Source: an uncultured Clostridia bacterium (lineage in GTDB: Bacteria; Bacillota; Clostridia; Peptostreptococcales; Anaerovoracaceae). From it: 35,827 bases of DNA. The stretch's first letter is position 1. Each line of letters starts with the position of its first letter. The DNA lies in the NCBI GenBank assembly GCA_938034165.1, contig CALHKP010000001.1, forward strand, positions 1 to 35,827. Direction: 5' to 3'. Under the pieces are notes generated by a model, which worked only from the letters and a program-made list of their open reading frames with translations, searched no databases and was not told where the DNA came from. The translations under genes were made by a program, and so were the position numbers. Positions 1-7,623 of this stretch are shown here, piece by piece.

Positions 1-79
1 TTGGGACATAATCAGTTTCGTTATACTAAGACAATATCACATTTGATACATAAATATTTTTTATTAATTCGATTTCTTG

Positions 80-108
80 TTGACATTACAATGTTTGTGT
101 GTTATTAT
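80..108 (+). promoter_or_regulatory. sigma-A-type promoter for rplU
   Basis: A perfect -35 hexamer TTGACA lies at 80-85 and a -10 TATTAT at 103-108, with a 17-base spacer. Transcription would start near 115, about 80 bases before the rplU start, leaving room for a structured leader. Confidence 0.8.
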
Positions 109-114
109 GAACAA

Positions 115-187
115 GTTAGACCGCACGGAACGGGTTTTTCAAATGTCTTAACGACTACCCCTAAAGGCGAGACTGGATAGAGGAGGT
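115..187 (+). promoter_or_regulatory. probable ribosomal protein L21 leader RNA
   Basis: The 5' untranslated region between the rplU promoter and start is G/C-richer than the flanks. It contains ACGACTACCCC near 150-161, then AAAGGCGAGACTGGATAG just before the AGAGGAGG ribosome site. This arrangement resembles the autoregulatory L21 leader found upstream of rplU in Firmicutes, through which excess L21 is thought to down-regulate its operon. The assignment is from recognition only; a covariance-model search (Rfam L21_leader) would decide it. Confidence 0.55.
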
Positions 188-193
188 AAATAA

Positions 194-655
194 ATGTACG
201 CAATTATTGAAACAGGCGGAAAGCAGTACAGAGTTCAGGAAGGTGATGTAATCACTGTAGAAAAGCTTGATGTAGAAGCAGGAAGCAAGATTGAGCTGGA
301 CAAGGTACTGGTTCTGAACAATGGCACAGAACTTAAAGTAGGTGCACCTTACGTTGAAGGAGCAAAGGTTGTTGGTGAAGTAGTTGAAAACGGCAAAGGA
401 AAGAAAGTTATTATTTTCAAGTACAAGGCGAAGAAAGACTACAGAAAGAAGCAGGGTCACAGACAGCCATACACAATGATTAAGATTGAATCATTAGATG
501 GTAAAGCAGCTCCTGCAAAAGTTGCTGAATCAAAAGTTTCAGCTTCAATGAAAAAAGATGAATTAATTGCTTATGCTGAAGAACACGGTATTGAAGTAGA
601 TGCAAAAGCTACAAAGGCTGCAATCATCGAAACAATCGAAGCAGCATCTAAGTAA
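194..655 (+). CDS. rplU: 50S ribosomal protein L21 with C-terminal HeH/SAP-like extension
   Basis: Residues 1-103 are a complete bacterial L21: MYAIIETGGKQYRV at the start and the signature KYKAKKDYRKKQGHRQ around residues 76-91. L21 binds 23S rRNA domain I in the large subunit. The protein is 153 residues, about 50 longer than the usual ~103. The extension is an Ala/Lys/Ser linker (about 104-117) followed by a helix-extended loop-helix pattern (about 118-151: KKDELIAYAEEHGIEV then ATKAAIIETIE), like the small nucleic-acid-binding HeH/LEM/SAP folds. The start is set by AGAGGAGG eight bases upstream. The prp (ysxB) gene that normally follows rplU in Firmicutes is missing; rpmA follows after 38 bases. 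Confidence 0.95.
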   Translation: MYAIIETGGKQYRVQEGDVITVEKLDVEAGSKIELDKVLVLNNGTELKVGAPYVEGAKVVGEVVENGKGKKVIIFKYKAKKDYRKKQGHRQPYTMIKIESLDGKAAPAKVAESKVSASMKKDELIAYAEEHGIEVDAKATKAAIIETIEAASK

Positions 656-693
656 GACTTATAGTTTATTAGTAACAAGGAGGTGTCTGATCT

Positions 694-954
694 ATGGCAA
701 GTAAGAAAGGTGTAGGTAGCTCGAAGAACGGTCGTGATTCCGAGTCGAAACGTTTAGGCGTCAAGACTGGTGACGGTCAGTTCGTAAGCGCTGGAAGCAT
801 CCTTGTAAGACAGAGAGGAACAAAGTTCCATCCTGGTAACAATGTTGGTATCGGTGGAGATGATACTCTGTTTGCAAAGATTGAAGGTACTGTTAAATTC
901 GAAAGAAAAGACAAGACCAGAAAACAGGTAAGCGTTTATCCAAAAGAAGCTTAG
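694..954 (+). CDS. rpmA: 50S ribosomal protein L27
   Basis: An 86-residue L27, starting MASKKGVGSSKNGRDSESKR and carrying the conserved GNNVGIGGDDTLFA segment. The L27 N-terminus reaches toward the peptidyl-transferase centre. In most Firmicutes L27 is made with an N-terminal extension (ending in QFFA) that the cysteine protease Prp removes. Here the gene encodes directly the form equivalent to the mature protein: the AAGGAGGTG ribosome site at about 678-686 is correctly spaced for this ATG, and no in-frame upstream start precedes it. The gene lies 38 bases after rplU and is followed at once by a terminator. Confidence 0.97.
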   Translation: MASKKGVGSSKNGRDSESKRLGVKTGDGQFVSAGSILVRQRGTKFHPGNNVGIGGDDTLFAKIEGTVKFERKDKTRKQVSVYPKEA

Positions 955-956
955 TT

Positions 957-985
957 AAAAGACCTCTTAGAGGTCTTTTTGTTAT
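957..985 (+). terminator. intrinsic terminator after rpmA
   Basis: GACCTC (961-966), a three-base loop, and GAGGTC (970-975), extended by AAAA/TTTT pairing and running into a T-rich tract at 976-988. It closes the rplU-rpmA unit and lies 32 bases before obgE, so obgE transcription depends on readthrough or on a promoter I did not identify. Confidence 0.85.
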
Positions 986-1016
986 TTTTGTAGATAAATA
1001 AAAAGAGGTACAAGAA

Positions 1017-2306
1017 ATGTTTGTTGATAGAGCACGAATATCAATAAAGTCCGGTAAGGGCGGTAACGGATGCGTTTCATTCAGAAGAGAACCTTTCGTA
1101 CCGGAAGGTGGGCCTGACGGCGGCGACGGTGGCAAAGGCGGAGATGTAATCTTTCTTGCTGACAGAAACCTTAGAACCCTAATGGACTTTAGATATAAGA
1201 AAAAGTATGAGGCTGAAGCCGGTCAGGACGGAATGAAAAAGAAACGTTACGGCAAAAACGGTGAAAATCTCATAATCAAGGTTCCAATGGGAACTGTTAT
1301 AATCGATGCCGAAAGCGGCCTGGTCATGCATGACTTAAAAGAAGACGGAGAGTCTTTTGTTGCAGCTAAAGGCGGTCGCGGAGGTAAAGGAAATGTTCAT
1401 TTTAAGAATTCTGTAAGACAGGCTCCGAACTTTGCGGAAGCAGGGGGATATGCCAAGGAAAGAGATGTTATTCTTGAAATGAAAGTTATTGCTGATGTTG
1501 GACTTGTAGGTTTTCCTAATGTAGGTAAATCAAGCCTTCTGGCAACTTCCACAAGCGCAAAACCAAAAATAGAAAATTATCATTTCACAACTATTGCACC
1601 TAACCTAGGTGTCGTAAAGATTTACGACACGGATTTTGTTATGGCTGATATTGCAGGCATAATTGAAGGTGCCCACAAGGGACTCGGTCTAGGTCTAAAA
1701 TTCCTAAAACATATAGAAAGAACGAAAGTTCTTATTCATGTTGTGGATGTATCAGGCAGCGAAGGCAGAGATCCTATAGATGACTTTGAAAAAATTAATC
1801 ATGAGCTGGCTCAGTACAGCGAAAAGGTTGCTGCAAAGCCTATGCTGGTTGCAGCAAACAAAATAGATCTTATTGGCGAAGATGATGAAAAGTATCTCGA
1901 ATTCAAGAAGTATATCGAAGATAAAGGGCTCAGAGTCTTCCCTATATCTGCACCGATAAATCATGGTGTTCATGAGCTTCTGGCTGCAGCACTGGAAGAA
2001 GTTCAGAAGGCTGCTATGAATCCGGAGGAAGATGATTACGAATACTTTGATTTTGAGGCTGACGAATACGATCCTGACTACAGAACAATCTATGCAAGAA
2101 GAGATAACGAAGATTATGTTCTGGAAGGAAAACAACTTCAGAAAATCTTTGACTCAACTAACTTCAATGATATGGGATCCCTCAGATACCTTTACAAATA
2201 TATCGAAAAGGGTGGCGGCATAGAAAAGCTCAAAGAATTGGGTCTTGAAGAAGGAGATACTATAAGAATCTTTGATTATGAATTCGAATACTGGGAAGAA
2301 ATGTAA
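1017..2306 (+). CDS. obgE: GTPase Obg/CgtA
   Basis: A 429-residue protein with all three parts of Gram-positive Obg. The glycine-rich Obg fold is at about 1-158 (GGDGGKGGDVIF near 35-46, KGGRGGKGN near 118-126). The G domain follows, with P-loop GFPNVGKSS at 165-173, a DxxG motif DIAG at 211-214 and NKID at 281-284. The C-terminal OCT domain covers roughly 345-429. Obg binds the large ribosomal subunit, acts late in its assembly and links growth to (p)ppGpp. The switch II motif reads DIAG rather than the commoner DIPG, a mild variation. The start follows AAAGAGGTA with proper spacing. The HD-domain gene begins one base after the stop, so the two are probably co-translated. Confidence 0.97.
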   Translation: MFVDRARISIKSGKGGNGCVSFRREPFVPEGGPDGGDGGKGGDVIFLADRNLRTLMDFRYKKKYEAEAGQDGMKKKRYGKNGENLIIKVPMGTVIIDAESGLVMHDLKEDGESFVAAKGGRGGKGNVHFKNSVRQAPNFAEAGGYAKERDVILEMKVIADVGLVGFPNVGKSSLLATSTSAKPKIENYHFTTIAPNLGVVKIYDTDFVMADIAGIIEGAHKGLGLGLKFLKHIERTKVLIHVVDVSGSEGRDPIDDFEKINHELAQYSEKVAAKPMLVAANKIDLIGEDDEKYLEFKKYIEDKGLRVFPISAPINHGVHELLAAALEEVQKAAMNPEEDDYEYFDFEADEYDPDYRTIYARRDNEDYVLEGKQLQKIFDSTNFNDMGSLRYLYKYIEKGGGIEKLKELGLEEGDTIRIFDYEFEYWEEM

Positions 2307-2307
2307 A

Positions 2308-2832
2308 ATGACTAAACATATTTCAATTGCTGAAGTTCAAATGCTTTATATAAAGTATGATACTCCTGCCAATGTGATTGCTCACTGTAAGGCAGTTTCT
2401 TATGTTGGAGAAATAATCGCTGATGATTTAAATCATCACGGGTATCATCTGGATACGGAACTGGTAAAGATGGCAGGTATGGCTCACGATGTAATGAGAA
2501 AAGAAGAACATCACGGTGAGGCTATTGCATCTGTCCTGAAAGATATGGGTTACAGCGAAGAAGCTGATGTTATCAGAAATCACATGCACTATGATTTTAA
2601 TGACTTTGATCATCTTAATGAGACTGACATTATGTGTCTTGCAGATCGTGTGGTTAAAGAGGACAAATACGTAGGTATTGACGAACGAGTTGAATATCTC
2701 ATAAACAAACCGGGTAAAACGCCGGAGAGAACAAAAATTTTGCTAGAAAAAAAGGAACTCAGCAAAGAATTCATACATAAAATAGAAGAAAGCATCGGGC
2801 AGTCTCTGGATAGCCTGTTCGGTTCGAGGTAA
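2308..2832 (+). CDS. HD-domain protein (predicted metal-dependent phosphohydrolase)
   Basis: A 174-residue protein with an HD-superfamily pattern: His at HCKAV (about 27), the HD pair in MAGMAHD (about 61-67), EHHGEAIA and then RNHMHYD. HD proteins are metal-dependent phosphohydrolases or phosphodiesterases. The substrate cannot be deduced. It sits where yqeK (Ap4A hydrolase) occurs in some genomes, but the sequence looks more like the small HD domains attached to molybdopterin-type nucleotidyltransferases than like YqeK. The ATG at 2308 was chosen because it falls one base after the obgE stop, with GGGAAG about eight bases upstream. An in-frame ATG at 2272 lies deep in obgE and would add 12 residues without a ribosome site. 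Confidence 0.8.
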   Translation: MTKHISIAEVQMLYIKYDTPANVIAHCKAVSYVGEIIADDLNHHGYHLDTELVKMAGMAHDVMRKEEHHGEAIASVLKDMGYSEEADVIRNHMHYDFNDFDHLNETDIMCLADRVVKEDKYVGIDERVEYLINKPGKTPERTKILLEKKELSKEFIHKIEESIGQSLDSLFGSR

Positions 2833-2838
2833 TATATA

Positions 2839-4683
2839 ATGAATATAAATCCAACGCTTAATAAGCTTCTTAATCGTGTGGAAAAGCCTGCGCGATATAT
2901 TGGTGGAGAGCGTAACATAGTAATGAAAGAGAATCCCGAAGAGTATCTGCGATTTGCTTTTGCATTTCCTGATCTTTACGAAATCGGAATGTCTTACATG
3001 GGACTTCAGATTCTCTATAACATATTGAATAAGAACGAGAATATATACTGTGAAAGGGTTTTTGAACCTGCACAGGACATGGCAACTTTGATGCAGGAAG
3101 AAGGCCTTAAGCTTTTCACTTTGGAAACAAAGACTCCTGTAAAAGATATGGATGTTCTTGGGTTCACTCTGCAGTACGAAATGTCATTTACGAACATTCT
3201 ACACATGCTTGAACTCTCAGAAATTCCATTTTTGGCAAAGGACAGAGGTGAGGATTGCCCACTGATTATTGCAGGCGGACCTTGTGCTTACAATCCGGAG
3301 CCTCTTGCTGATTTTGTTGATGCATTCATCATCGGAGATGGAGAAATAAGCTTGCCTACATTCTTGTCTGACTACAAAACAGCAAAGGAAAAGGGACTTT
3401 CGAAGGAAGAATTCCTGAAAACATGCGCAGATAAAACCGGAGTATATGTTCCTGCATTTTATGAGCCCGTGTATAATGATGATTTGACAATCAAAGAATA
3501 CAAAAAGTTATACGCCCAGGCACCTGACGAAATAGAAAAAAATCTGATAGATGATATCGAAACTATTGAATTTCCAACAGAAAATATAGTTCCGTTTATA
3601 GAAACTGTTCATGATAGAGCAGCTGTGGAAACTTTTAGAGGATGTACAAGAGGCTGCAGATTCTGCCAGGCCGGAATGATATATCGTCCCGTAAGAGAAA
3701 GAAAAACAGAAACTATAGCAGAGATTGCAAGAAAACAGCTTCAGAACACAGGACATGAGGAGCTTTCACTTCTTTCGCTGTCTACAAGTGATTATTCTGA
3801 TTTTGAAAATCTGGCGACTCAGTTGATGGATGAATGCAGCAGAAAAAATGTATCACTTTCTCTGCCTTCGCTGAGACTTGATTCATTCTCGTTTAAAGTT
3901 CTTCAGGAAATCCAAAAATACAAAAAATCAGGTCTTACATTTGCTCCTGAAGCCGGAACACAGAGGCTCAGAGACGTAATAAACAAGGGGATTACAGAAG
4001 ACAATATCTATGATTCTGTAAGACAGGCCATAGATCTCGGCTGGAAACACATAAAGCTTTACTTTATGATTGGGCTTCCTACAGAAACTTATGAAGATCT
4101 TGATGGAATAGCAAATATTGCTTCAAATATAGTCAAAATTCATAGAGAATCCGGTAAGGGCGGAAGATTCAATGTAACTGTCAGCGTTTCAAACTTTGTT
4201 CCTAAGGCGCATACACCTTTTCAGTGGGCTCCTCAGGATACAGTTTCTGAATTCCGAAAAAAGCATGATTACCTTAAATCAAAGCTGAAGATAAAAGGTG
4301 TTACATTCAATTACCATGATGACGAAATAAGTATGCTTGAGGCTATACTTGCACGAGGAGACAGACGCACTTCACGTATCTTGCTTGAAGCAAGAAAGCT
4401 GGGAGCATGCCTTGACGGATGGAGCGAACATTTTTCAATGGATTTGTGGAGGGAAGCTATAGAAAACTCAGGAGTTGACATAGATTTTTATACGACACGA
4501 TCACGTTCATATGACGAAGTTCTTCCATGGGATATAATTGATAGCTCAATTACTAAGGAGTTTTTCATCTCAGAAAACGAAAAGGCAAAGAATGTAACAA
4601 CTACCTGCGACTGCAGATATAACTGCAACAACTGCGGTATCAACAGAAGAACAGTCTGCAAGCAAGGAGGTATATATGAATAG
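2839..4683 (+). CDS. TIGR03960-family B12-binding-type radical SAM protein
   Basis: A 614-residue radical SAM protein. The 4Fe-4S/SAM motif CTRGCRFC has Cys at 269, 273 and 276. The N-terminal ~230 residues resemble the Rossmann-like cobalamin-binding domain of this group, although the classic DxHxxG cobalamin ligand is not evident. The C-terminus carries a second Cys cluster (CDCRYNCNNCGINRRTVC), typical of the family. Function is unknown; the family is nearly always found with a TIGR03936 (DUF2344) partner, encoded next, and near rplU in Clostridia, suggesting an RNA- or ribosome-related modification (inference). The stop overlaps the start of the partner by eight bases, so translation is coupled. 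The start follows GAGGTAA at the end of the HD gene. Confidence 0.9.
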   Translation: MNINPTLNKLLNRVEKPARYIGGERNIVMKENPEEYLRFAFAFPDLYEIGMSYMGLQILYNILNKNENIYCERVFEPAQDMATLMQEEGLKLFTLETKTPVKDMDVLGFTLQYEMSFTNILHMLELSEIPFLAKDRGEDCPLIIAGGPCAYNPEPLADFVDAFIIGDGEISLPTFLSDYKTAKEKGLSKEEFLKTCADKTGVYVPAFYEPVYNDDLTIKEYKKLYAQAPDEIEKNLIDDIETIEFPTENIVPFIETVHDRAAVETFRGCTRGCRFCQAGMIYRPVRERKTETIAEIARKQLQNTGHEELSLLSLSTSDYSDFENLATQLMDECSRKNVSLSLPSLRLDSFSFKVLQEIQKYKKSGLTFAPEAGTQRLRDVINKGITEDNIYDSVRQAIDLGWKHIKLYFMIGLPTETYEDLDGIANIASNIVKIHRESGKGGRFNVTVSVSNFVPKAHTPFQWAPQDTVSEFRKKHDYLKSKLKIKGVTFNYHDDEISMLEAILARGDRRTSRILLEARKLGACLDGWSEHFSMDLWREAIENSGVDIDFYTTRSRSYDEVLPWDIIDSSITKEFFISENEKAKNVTTTCDCRYNCNNCGINRRTVCKQGGIYE

Positions 4684-5368
4684 ATATGTCATAAAATTTT
4701 CAAAGGAAGGATATATCCGTTATATATCACATCTTGATATGCTGAGACTTTTCAAGCGCGCCTTCAAAACCAATGATGTGCCTTTAGATTATTCTCAAGG
4801 GTTCAATCCGCATCCTAAGATGGGATTTGCTCAGCCTCTTTCTCTGGGATATACAGCATCTTGTGAATACATCGAATTTGAAACGGTAACACCTTGCAAT
4901 ATGTCGGAAATAAAAGAAAAGATGGCGACGTCTATGCCTGAAGGAATAACAATCATTGACGCTTTTCCTATTGATATAAAAGCAAAGTCTCTTGCATCAA
5001 TAGTTACACTTGCTCTTTATACAGTAACTATGCCACGTGATCTGAAGCTTAGCGCTGATGATATGAATGCTTTGCTCAGGGACTACCTTGCTCAGAATGA
5101 AATTCTGGCAGAAAAAAAGCAGAAAAAAACAAAGAAAATTATTGAAAAAGATATTAAAGCACAGATAAAAGGGCTTGAATGCTATGAAGCTGACGGCGTA
5201 CTGAAATTAAAGATGCTTCTGGATTGCGGAAGCAATTCGAATCTGAGCCCGGAAGCTGTAATCACTACATTTGCTAAATTTGCGGGTATAGATGCTCCAA
5301 GATATGAGTACAACGTAAACAGAGATTATATAGTGTTCGAAAATAATTATATACCCGGCCAAAAATAA
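4676..5368 (+). CDS. TIGR03936-family (DUF2344) radical-SAM-linked protein
   Basis: A 230-residue protein starting MNRYVIKFSKEGYIRYISHLD and containing SQGFNPHPKMGFAQPLSLG, both hallmarks of DUF2344. Its function is unknown. It occurs as a partner, or as a fused domain, of the radical SAM protein encoded immediately upstream. The two genes overlap by eight bases and the AAGGAGG ribosome site for this gene lies inside the end of the radical SAM gene. The middle (about 145-160) is a Lys-rich helix. In many Clostridia the pair precedes rng and rplU; here it follows obgE and rng is absent. Confidence 0.9.
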   Translation: MNRYVIKFSKEGYIRYISHLDMLRLFKRAFKTNDVPLDYSQGFNPHPKMGFAQPLSLGYTASCEYIEFETVTPCNMSEIKEKMATSMPEGITIIDAFPIDIKAKSLASIVTLALYTVTMPRDLKLSADDMNALLRDYLAQNEILAEKKQKKTKKIIEKDIKAQIKGLECYEADGVLKLKMLLDCGSNSNLSPEAVITTFAKFAGIDAPRYEYNVNRDYIVFENNYIPGQK

Positions 5369-5423
5369 GCTTGATTTCCCCATACTTTGATAATAGACTA
5401 AAAAGAAAACGGGGGAACGAGAG

Positions 5424-6092
5424 ATGAATAATTTAAATCGATACGTAAGCAGGGTAAAGAGTCTTTTGAAAGGTAATGTGTTTTTCTTTAAAGATAATAA
5501 AAAGCTTATAAAAGCAGCGGCAACTGTAATGATTATAGTTGTCGCTTTGGTGTTTTTTGCAGGGAAAGGGGAAAAAGACACAATTAAGGTTCCAAAGGAT
5601 ACTATTGCAAGCAGTGAATCGAAAGAAAAGGTAAACAAGGCAGAAGAAAAGAAGGATAAGAAGGAAATTCTGGTGGATATAAGCGGGGCAGTGGTTGAAC
5701 CGGGTGTTTATACCGTTAATGAGGGTTCAAGGCTCTACGACGTTATAAGGCTTGCAGGAGGGCTTCATGACAATGCGGATATAGATGCCATAAATCAGGC
5801 AGAGGAAGTATCTGACGGGCAGAAGATATATATTCCGGAAGTTGGTGAAGAAAGCTCGTATGCTGACACTGCTTCAGGATCATTTTCTCAGTCTTCAAAT
5901 AAAAAGATAAACATAAACACAGCAGGTGCTGAAGAACTTCAAACTATAAGCGGAGTAGGACCTTCAACGGCGCAGAAAATAATAGAATATAGATCTGTAA
6001 ACGGTAGGTTTGCTTCTATAGATGAAATAAAAAACGTAAGCGGCATAGGGGAGAAAACTTTTGAGAAACTAAAAGACTATATCACTGTATAG
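5424..6092 (+). CDS. comEA: ComEA-like SLBB/helix-hairpin-helix DNA-binding protein
   Basis: A 222-residue protein with a short cytoplasmic N-terminus, one membrane segment (about 29-50, AAATVMIIVVALVFFAG), and a Lys/Glu-rich linker. An SLBB domain follows (about 75-137, ILVDISGAVVEPGVYTV), and a C-terminal pair of helix-hairpin-helix motifs (about 155-222, INTAGAEELQTISGVGPSTA). In naturally transformable Gram-positives ComEA is the membrane-anchored receptor for double-stranded DNA, feeding the ComEC channel. Neither comEB nor comEC follows; the next gene has its own promoter. The start is supported by an ACGGGGGAACGAGAG stretch just upstream. Competence cannot be concluded from this gene alone. 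Confidence 0.88.
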   Translation: MNNLNRYVSRVKSLLKGNVFFFKDNKKLIKAAATVMIIVVALVFFAGKGEKDTIKVPKDTIASSESKEKVNKAEEKKDKKEILVDISGAVVEPGVYTVNEGSRLYDVIRLAGGLHDNADIDAINQAEEVSDGQKIYIPEVGEESSYADTASGSFSQSSNKKININTAGAEELQTISGVGPSTAQKIIEYRSVNGRFASIDEIKNVSGIGEKTFEKLKDYITV

Positions 6093-6095
6093 TGG

Positions 6096-6124
6096 TTGAA
6101 ATTTGAGCCTTTCTTTGGTATAAT
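6096..6124 (+). promoter_or_regulatory. sigma-A-type promoter for the DUF896 gene
   Basis: TTGAAA at 6096-6101 and a perfect TATAAT at 6119-6124 with a 17-base spacer, starting just after the comEA stop. The start site would be near 6131, about 43 bases before the DUF896 ATG. Confidence 0.8.
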
Positions 6125-6173
6125 ATATTGGATTGTGACGACGCAAAATACATATTAGAAAGGTATGATATAG

Positions 6174-6356
6174 ATGATAACTGAAGAAAAGATTCTTAGA
6201 ATAAACCACCTGGCAAAAAAAGCTAAGTCAGAGCTAGGGCTCACTGAAGATGAAAGAGAAGAACAGATGATTCTCAGAAGAGAATATATTGATTCATTCA
6301 AGGCTAACCTTCGTGCACAGCTTGAAAACATAGAGATTGTAGACGCCGAAAATTAA
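6174..6356 (+). CDS. DUF896 (YnzC/YneJ-like) small protein
   Basis: A 60-residue, charged, helical protein beginning MITEEKILRINHLAKKAKSE, followed by GLTEDEREEQMILRREYIDSF. This matches the DUF896 family (B. subtilis YnzC), which folds as a helical hairpin. The molecular role is unknown, although B. subtilis ynzC belongs to the LexA-controlled yneA operon. It has its own strong promoter and an AGAAAGG ribosome site, and stands alone between comEA and the iscS promoter. I see no LexA box at this promoter. Confidence 0.9.
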   Translation: MITEEKILRINHLAKKAKSELGLTEDEREEQMILRREYIDSFKANLRAQLENIEIVDAEN

Positions 6357-6377
6357 ATATCAGTTTTTTTAATAATT

Positions 6378-6407
6378 TTGTTTGATTTGCAAGTAAAAAG
6401 GTATAAT
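6378..6407 (+). promoter_or_regulatory. probable promoter of the iscS operon
   Basis: A perfect -10 TATAAT at 6402-6407. The best -35 is TTGTTT at 6378-6383 with an 18-base spacer. The start site would be near 6414, about 36 bases before iscS. No IscR gene or clear IscR-type operator is seen. Confidence 0.6.
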
Positions 6408-6449
6408 ATAAAACAGTAAAACATTAGATATAAAGGAGCTGATATTATA

Positions 6450-7619
6450 ATGAAACAAGTATATTTGGACTACTCAGCAACAACACCGGTAAAAGAAGAA
6501 GTACTGAGCGAAATGATACCTTACTTCACACAGGAGTTTGGTAATCCTTCCAGTTTATATACACAGGGGCTTACGGCCAAGACGGCGCTTGACAAAGCGA
6601 GAAATCAGGTTGCACAGCTCGTAGGCGCAGAAGACGGAGAGATTTATTTTACAGGATGCGGAACAGAAGCTGATAATTGGGTAATTCTCGGAGTTTCAGA
6701 TGCACTAAAAGCAAAAGGAAATCACATAATCACATCGAAAATTGAACATCATGCGATTCTTCACTCATGCGAATATCTCGAAAAACACGGATTCGAAGTA
6801 ACTTATCTTGATGTAGATAGCGACGGACGAGTTAATCCTGAATCTTTGAGAGAAGCAATAACAGACAAAACAATTCTCGTGAGCATTATGCTTGTGAACA
6901 ACGAGGTGGGTACTGTTCAGCCAATCAAAGAACTTGCGAGAATGGCAAAGGAACACGGTATTCTGTTCCATACAGATGCTGTACAAGCTATAGGGAATAT
7001 TCCGGTTGACGTAAAGGATCTTGGAGTTGACTATATGTCCATGTCCGCACACAAGATTTACGGGCCAAAAGGAACCGGCGCTCTATATGCAAGAAAGGGA
7101 GCAAAGCTTCAGAGCTTTATCCACGGCGGAGCACAGGAAATGAAAAGACGTGCAGGCACAGAGAACACCGCAGGTATCGTAGGTTTCGGAAAAGCAGCTG
7201 AGCTTGCAAAAGAAAATCTCGAAAGCCATATTGAGCACTCAAGAAACCTGAGAGACTATCTTGCAGATAAAATAAAAGAAAACATAGAAGACATTCAGAT
7301 TAACGGAAGTATGGAGCACAGACATCCGGGAAATCTGAATGTAGCATTTAAATATATCGAAGGAGAATCAATCTTGCTTCTTCTTGATGCATTTGGAATT
7401 GCAGTTTCGACAGGGTCTGCATGTTCTTCCAAATCACTTACTCCTTCACATGTGCTGACAGCGCTGGGTGTTCCGGTAGAGATGATACACGGAACAGTAA
7501 GATTTACTGTAGGTGATTTTACAACGAAAGAAGATATTGATTACACAGTAGAAAATTTAACAAAAGTAGTAGCAAGACTTAGAGAATTATCCCCTGTAAA
7601 TCAGGAGAAAGGTTGGTAA
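6450..7619 (+). CDS. iscS: cysteine desulfurase, NifS/IscS type
   Basis: A 389-residue PLP enzyme that removes sulfur from cysteine and passes it as a persulfide to Fe-S assembly and tRNA thiolation. It starts YLDYSATTPV. His100/101 lie in KIEHHAIL, the PLP lysine is K202 in SAHKIYGPKGTGA, and the persulfide cysteine is C325 in the flexible loop STGSACSSKSLTPSH. The short SSACSS-type loop and the operon with iscU place it in the NifS/IscS group I class. AAAGGAGCT precedes the start. iscU follows four bases after the stop, and mnmA is next, giving one unit from desulfurase to both of its sulfur acceptors. Confidence 0.96.
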   Translation: MKQVYLDYSATTPVKEEVLSEMIPYFTQEFGNPSSLYTQGLTAKTALDKARNQVAQLVGAEDGEIYFTGCGTEADNWVILGVSDALKAKGNHIITSKIEHHAILHSCEYLEKHGFEVTYLDVDSDGRVNPESLREAITDKTILVSIMLVNNEVGTVQPIKELARMAKEHGILFHTDAVQAIGNIPVDVKDLGVDYMSMSAHKIYGPKGTGALYARKGAKLQSFIHGGAQEMKRRAGTENTAGIVGFGKAAELAKENLESHIEHSRNLRDYLADKIKENIEDIQINGSMEHRHPGNLNVAFKYIEGESILLLLDAFGIAVSTGSACSSKSLTPSHVLTALGVPVEMIHGTVRFTVGDFTTKEDIDYTVENLTKVVARLRELSPVNQEKGW

Positions 7620-7623
7620 TATT

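Noticed and set aside
161..460. Open frames on the minus strand across rplU and similar antisense frames throughout (for example 893-1135, 1752-2135, 12922-13359, 22701-23246).
   Set aside because: They lie fully inside well-identified genes on the other strand, have no ribosome sites and show Ser/Leu/Ile-rich composition typical of antisense shadows.
5369..5423. Promoter TTGATT...GATAAT before comEA.
   Set aside because: The spacing is only 12 bases, too short for sigma-A.
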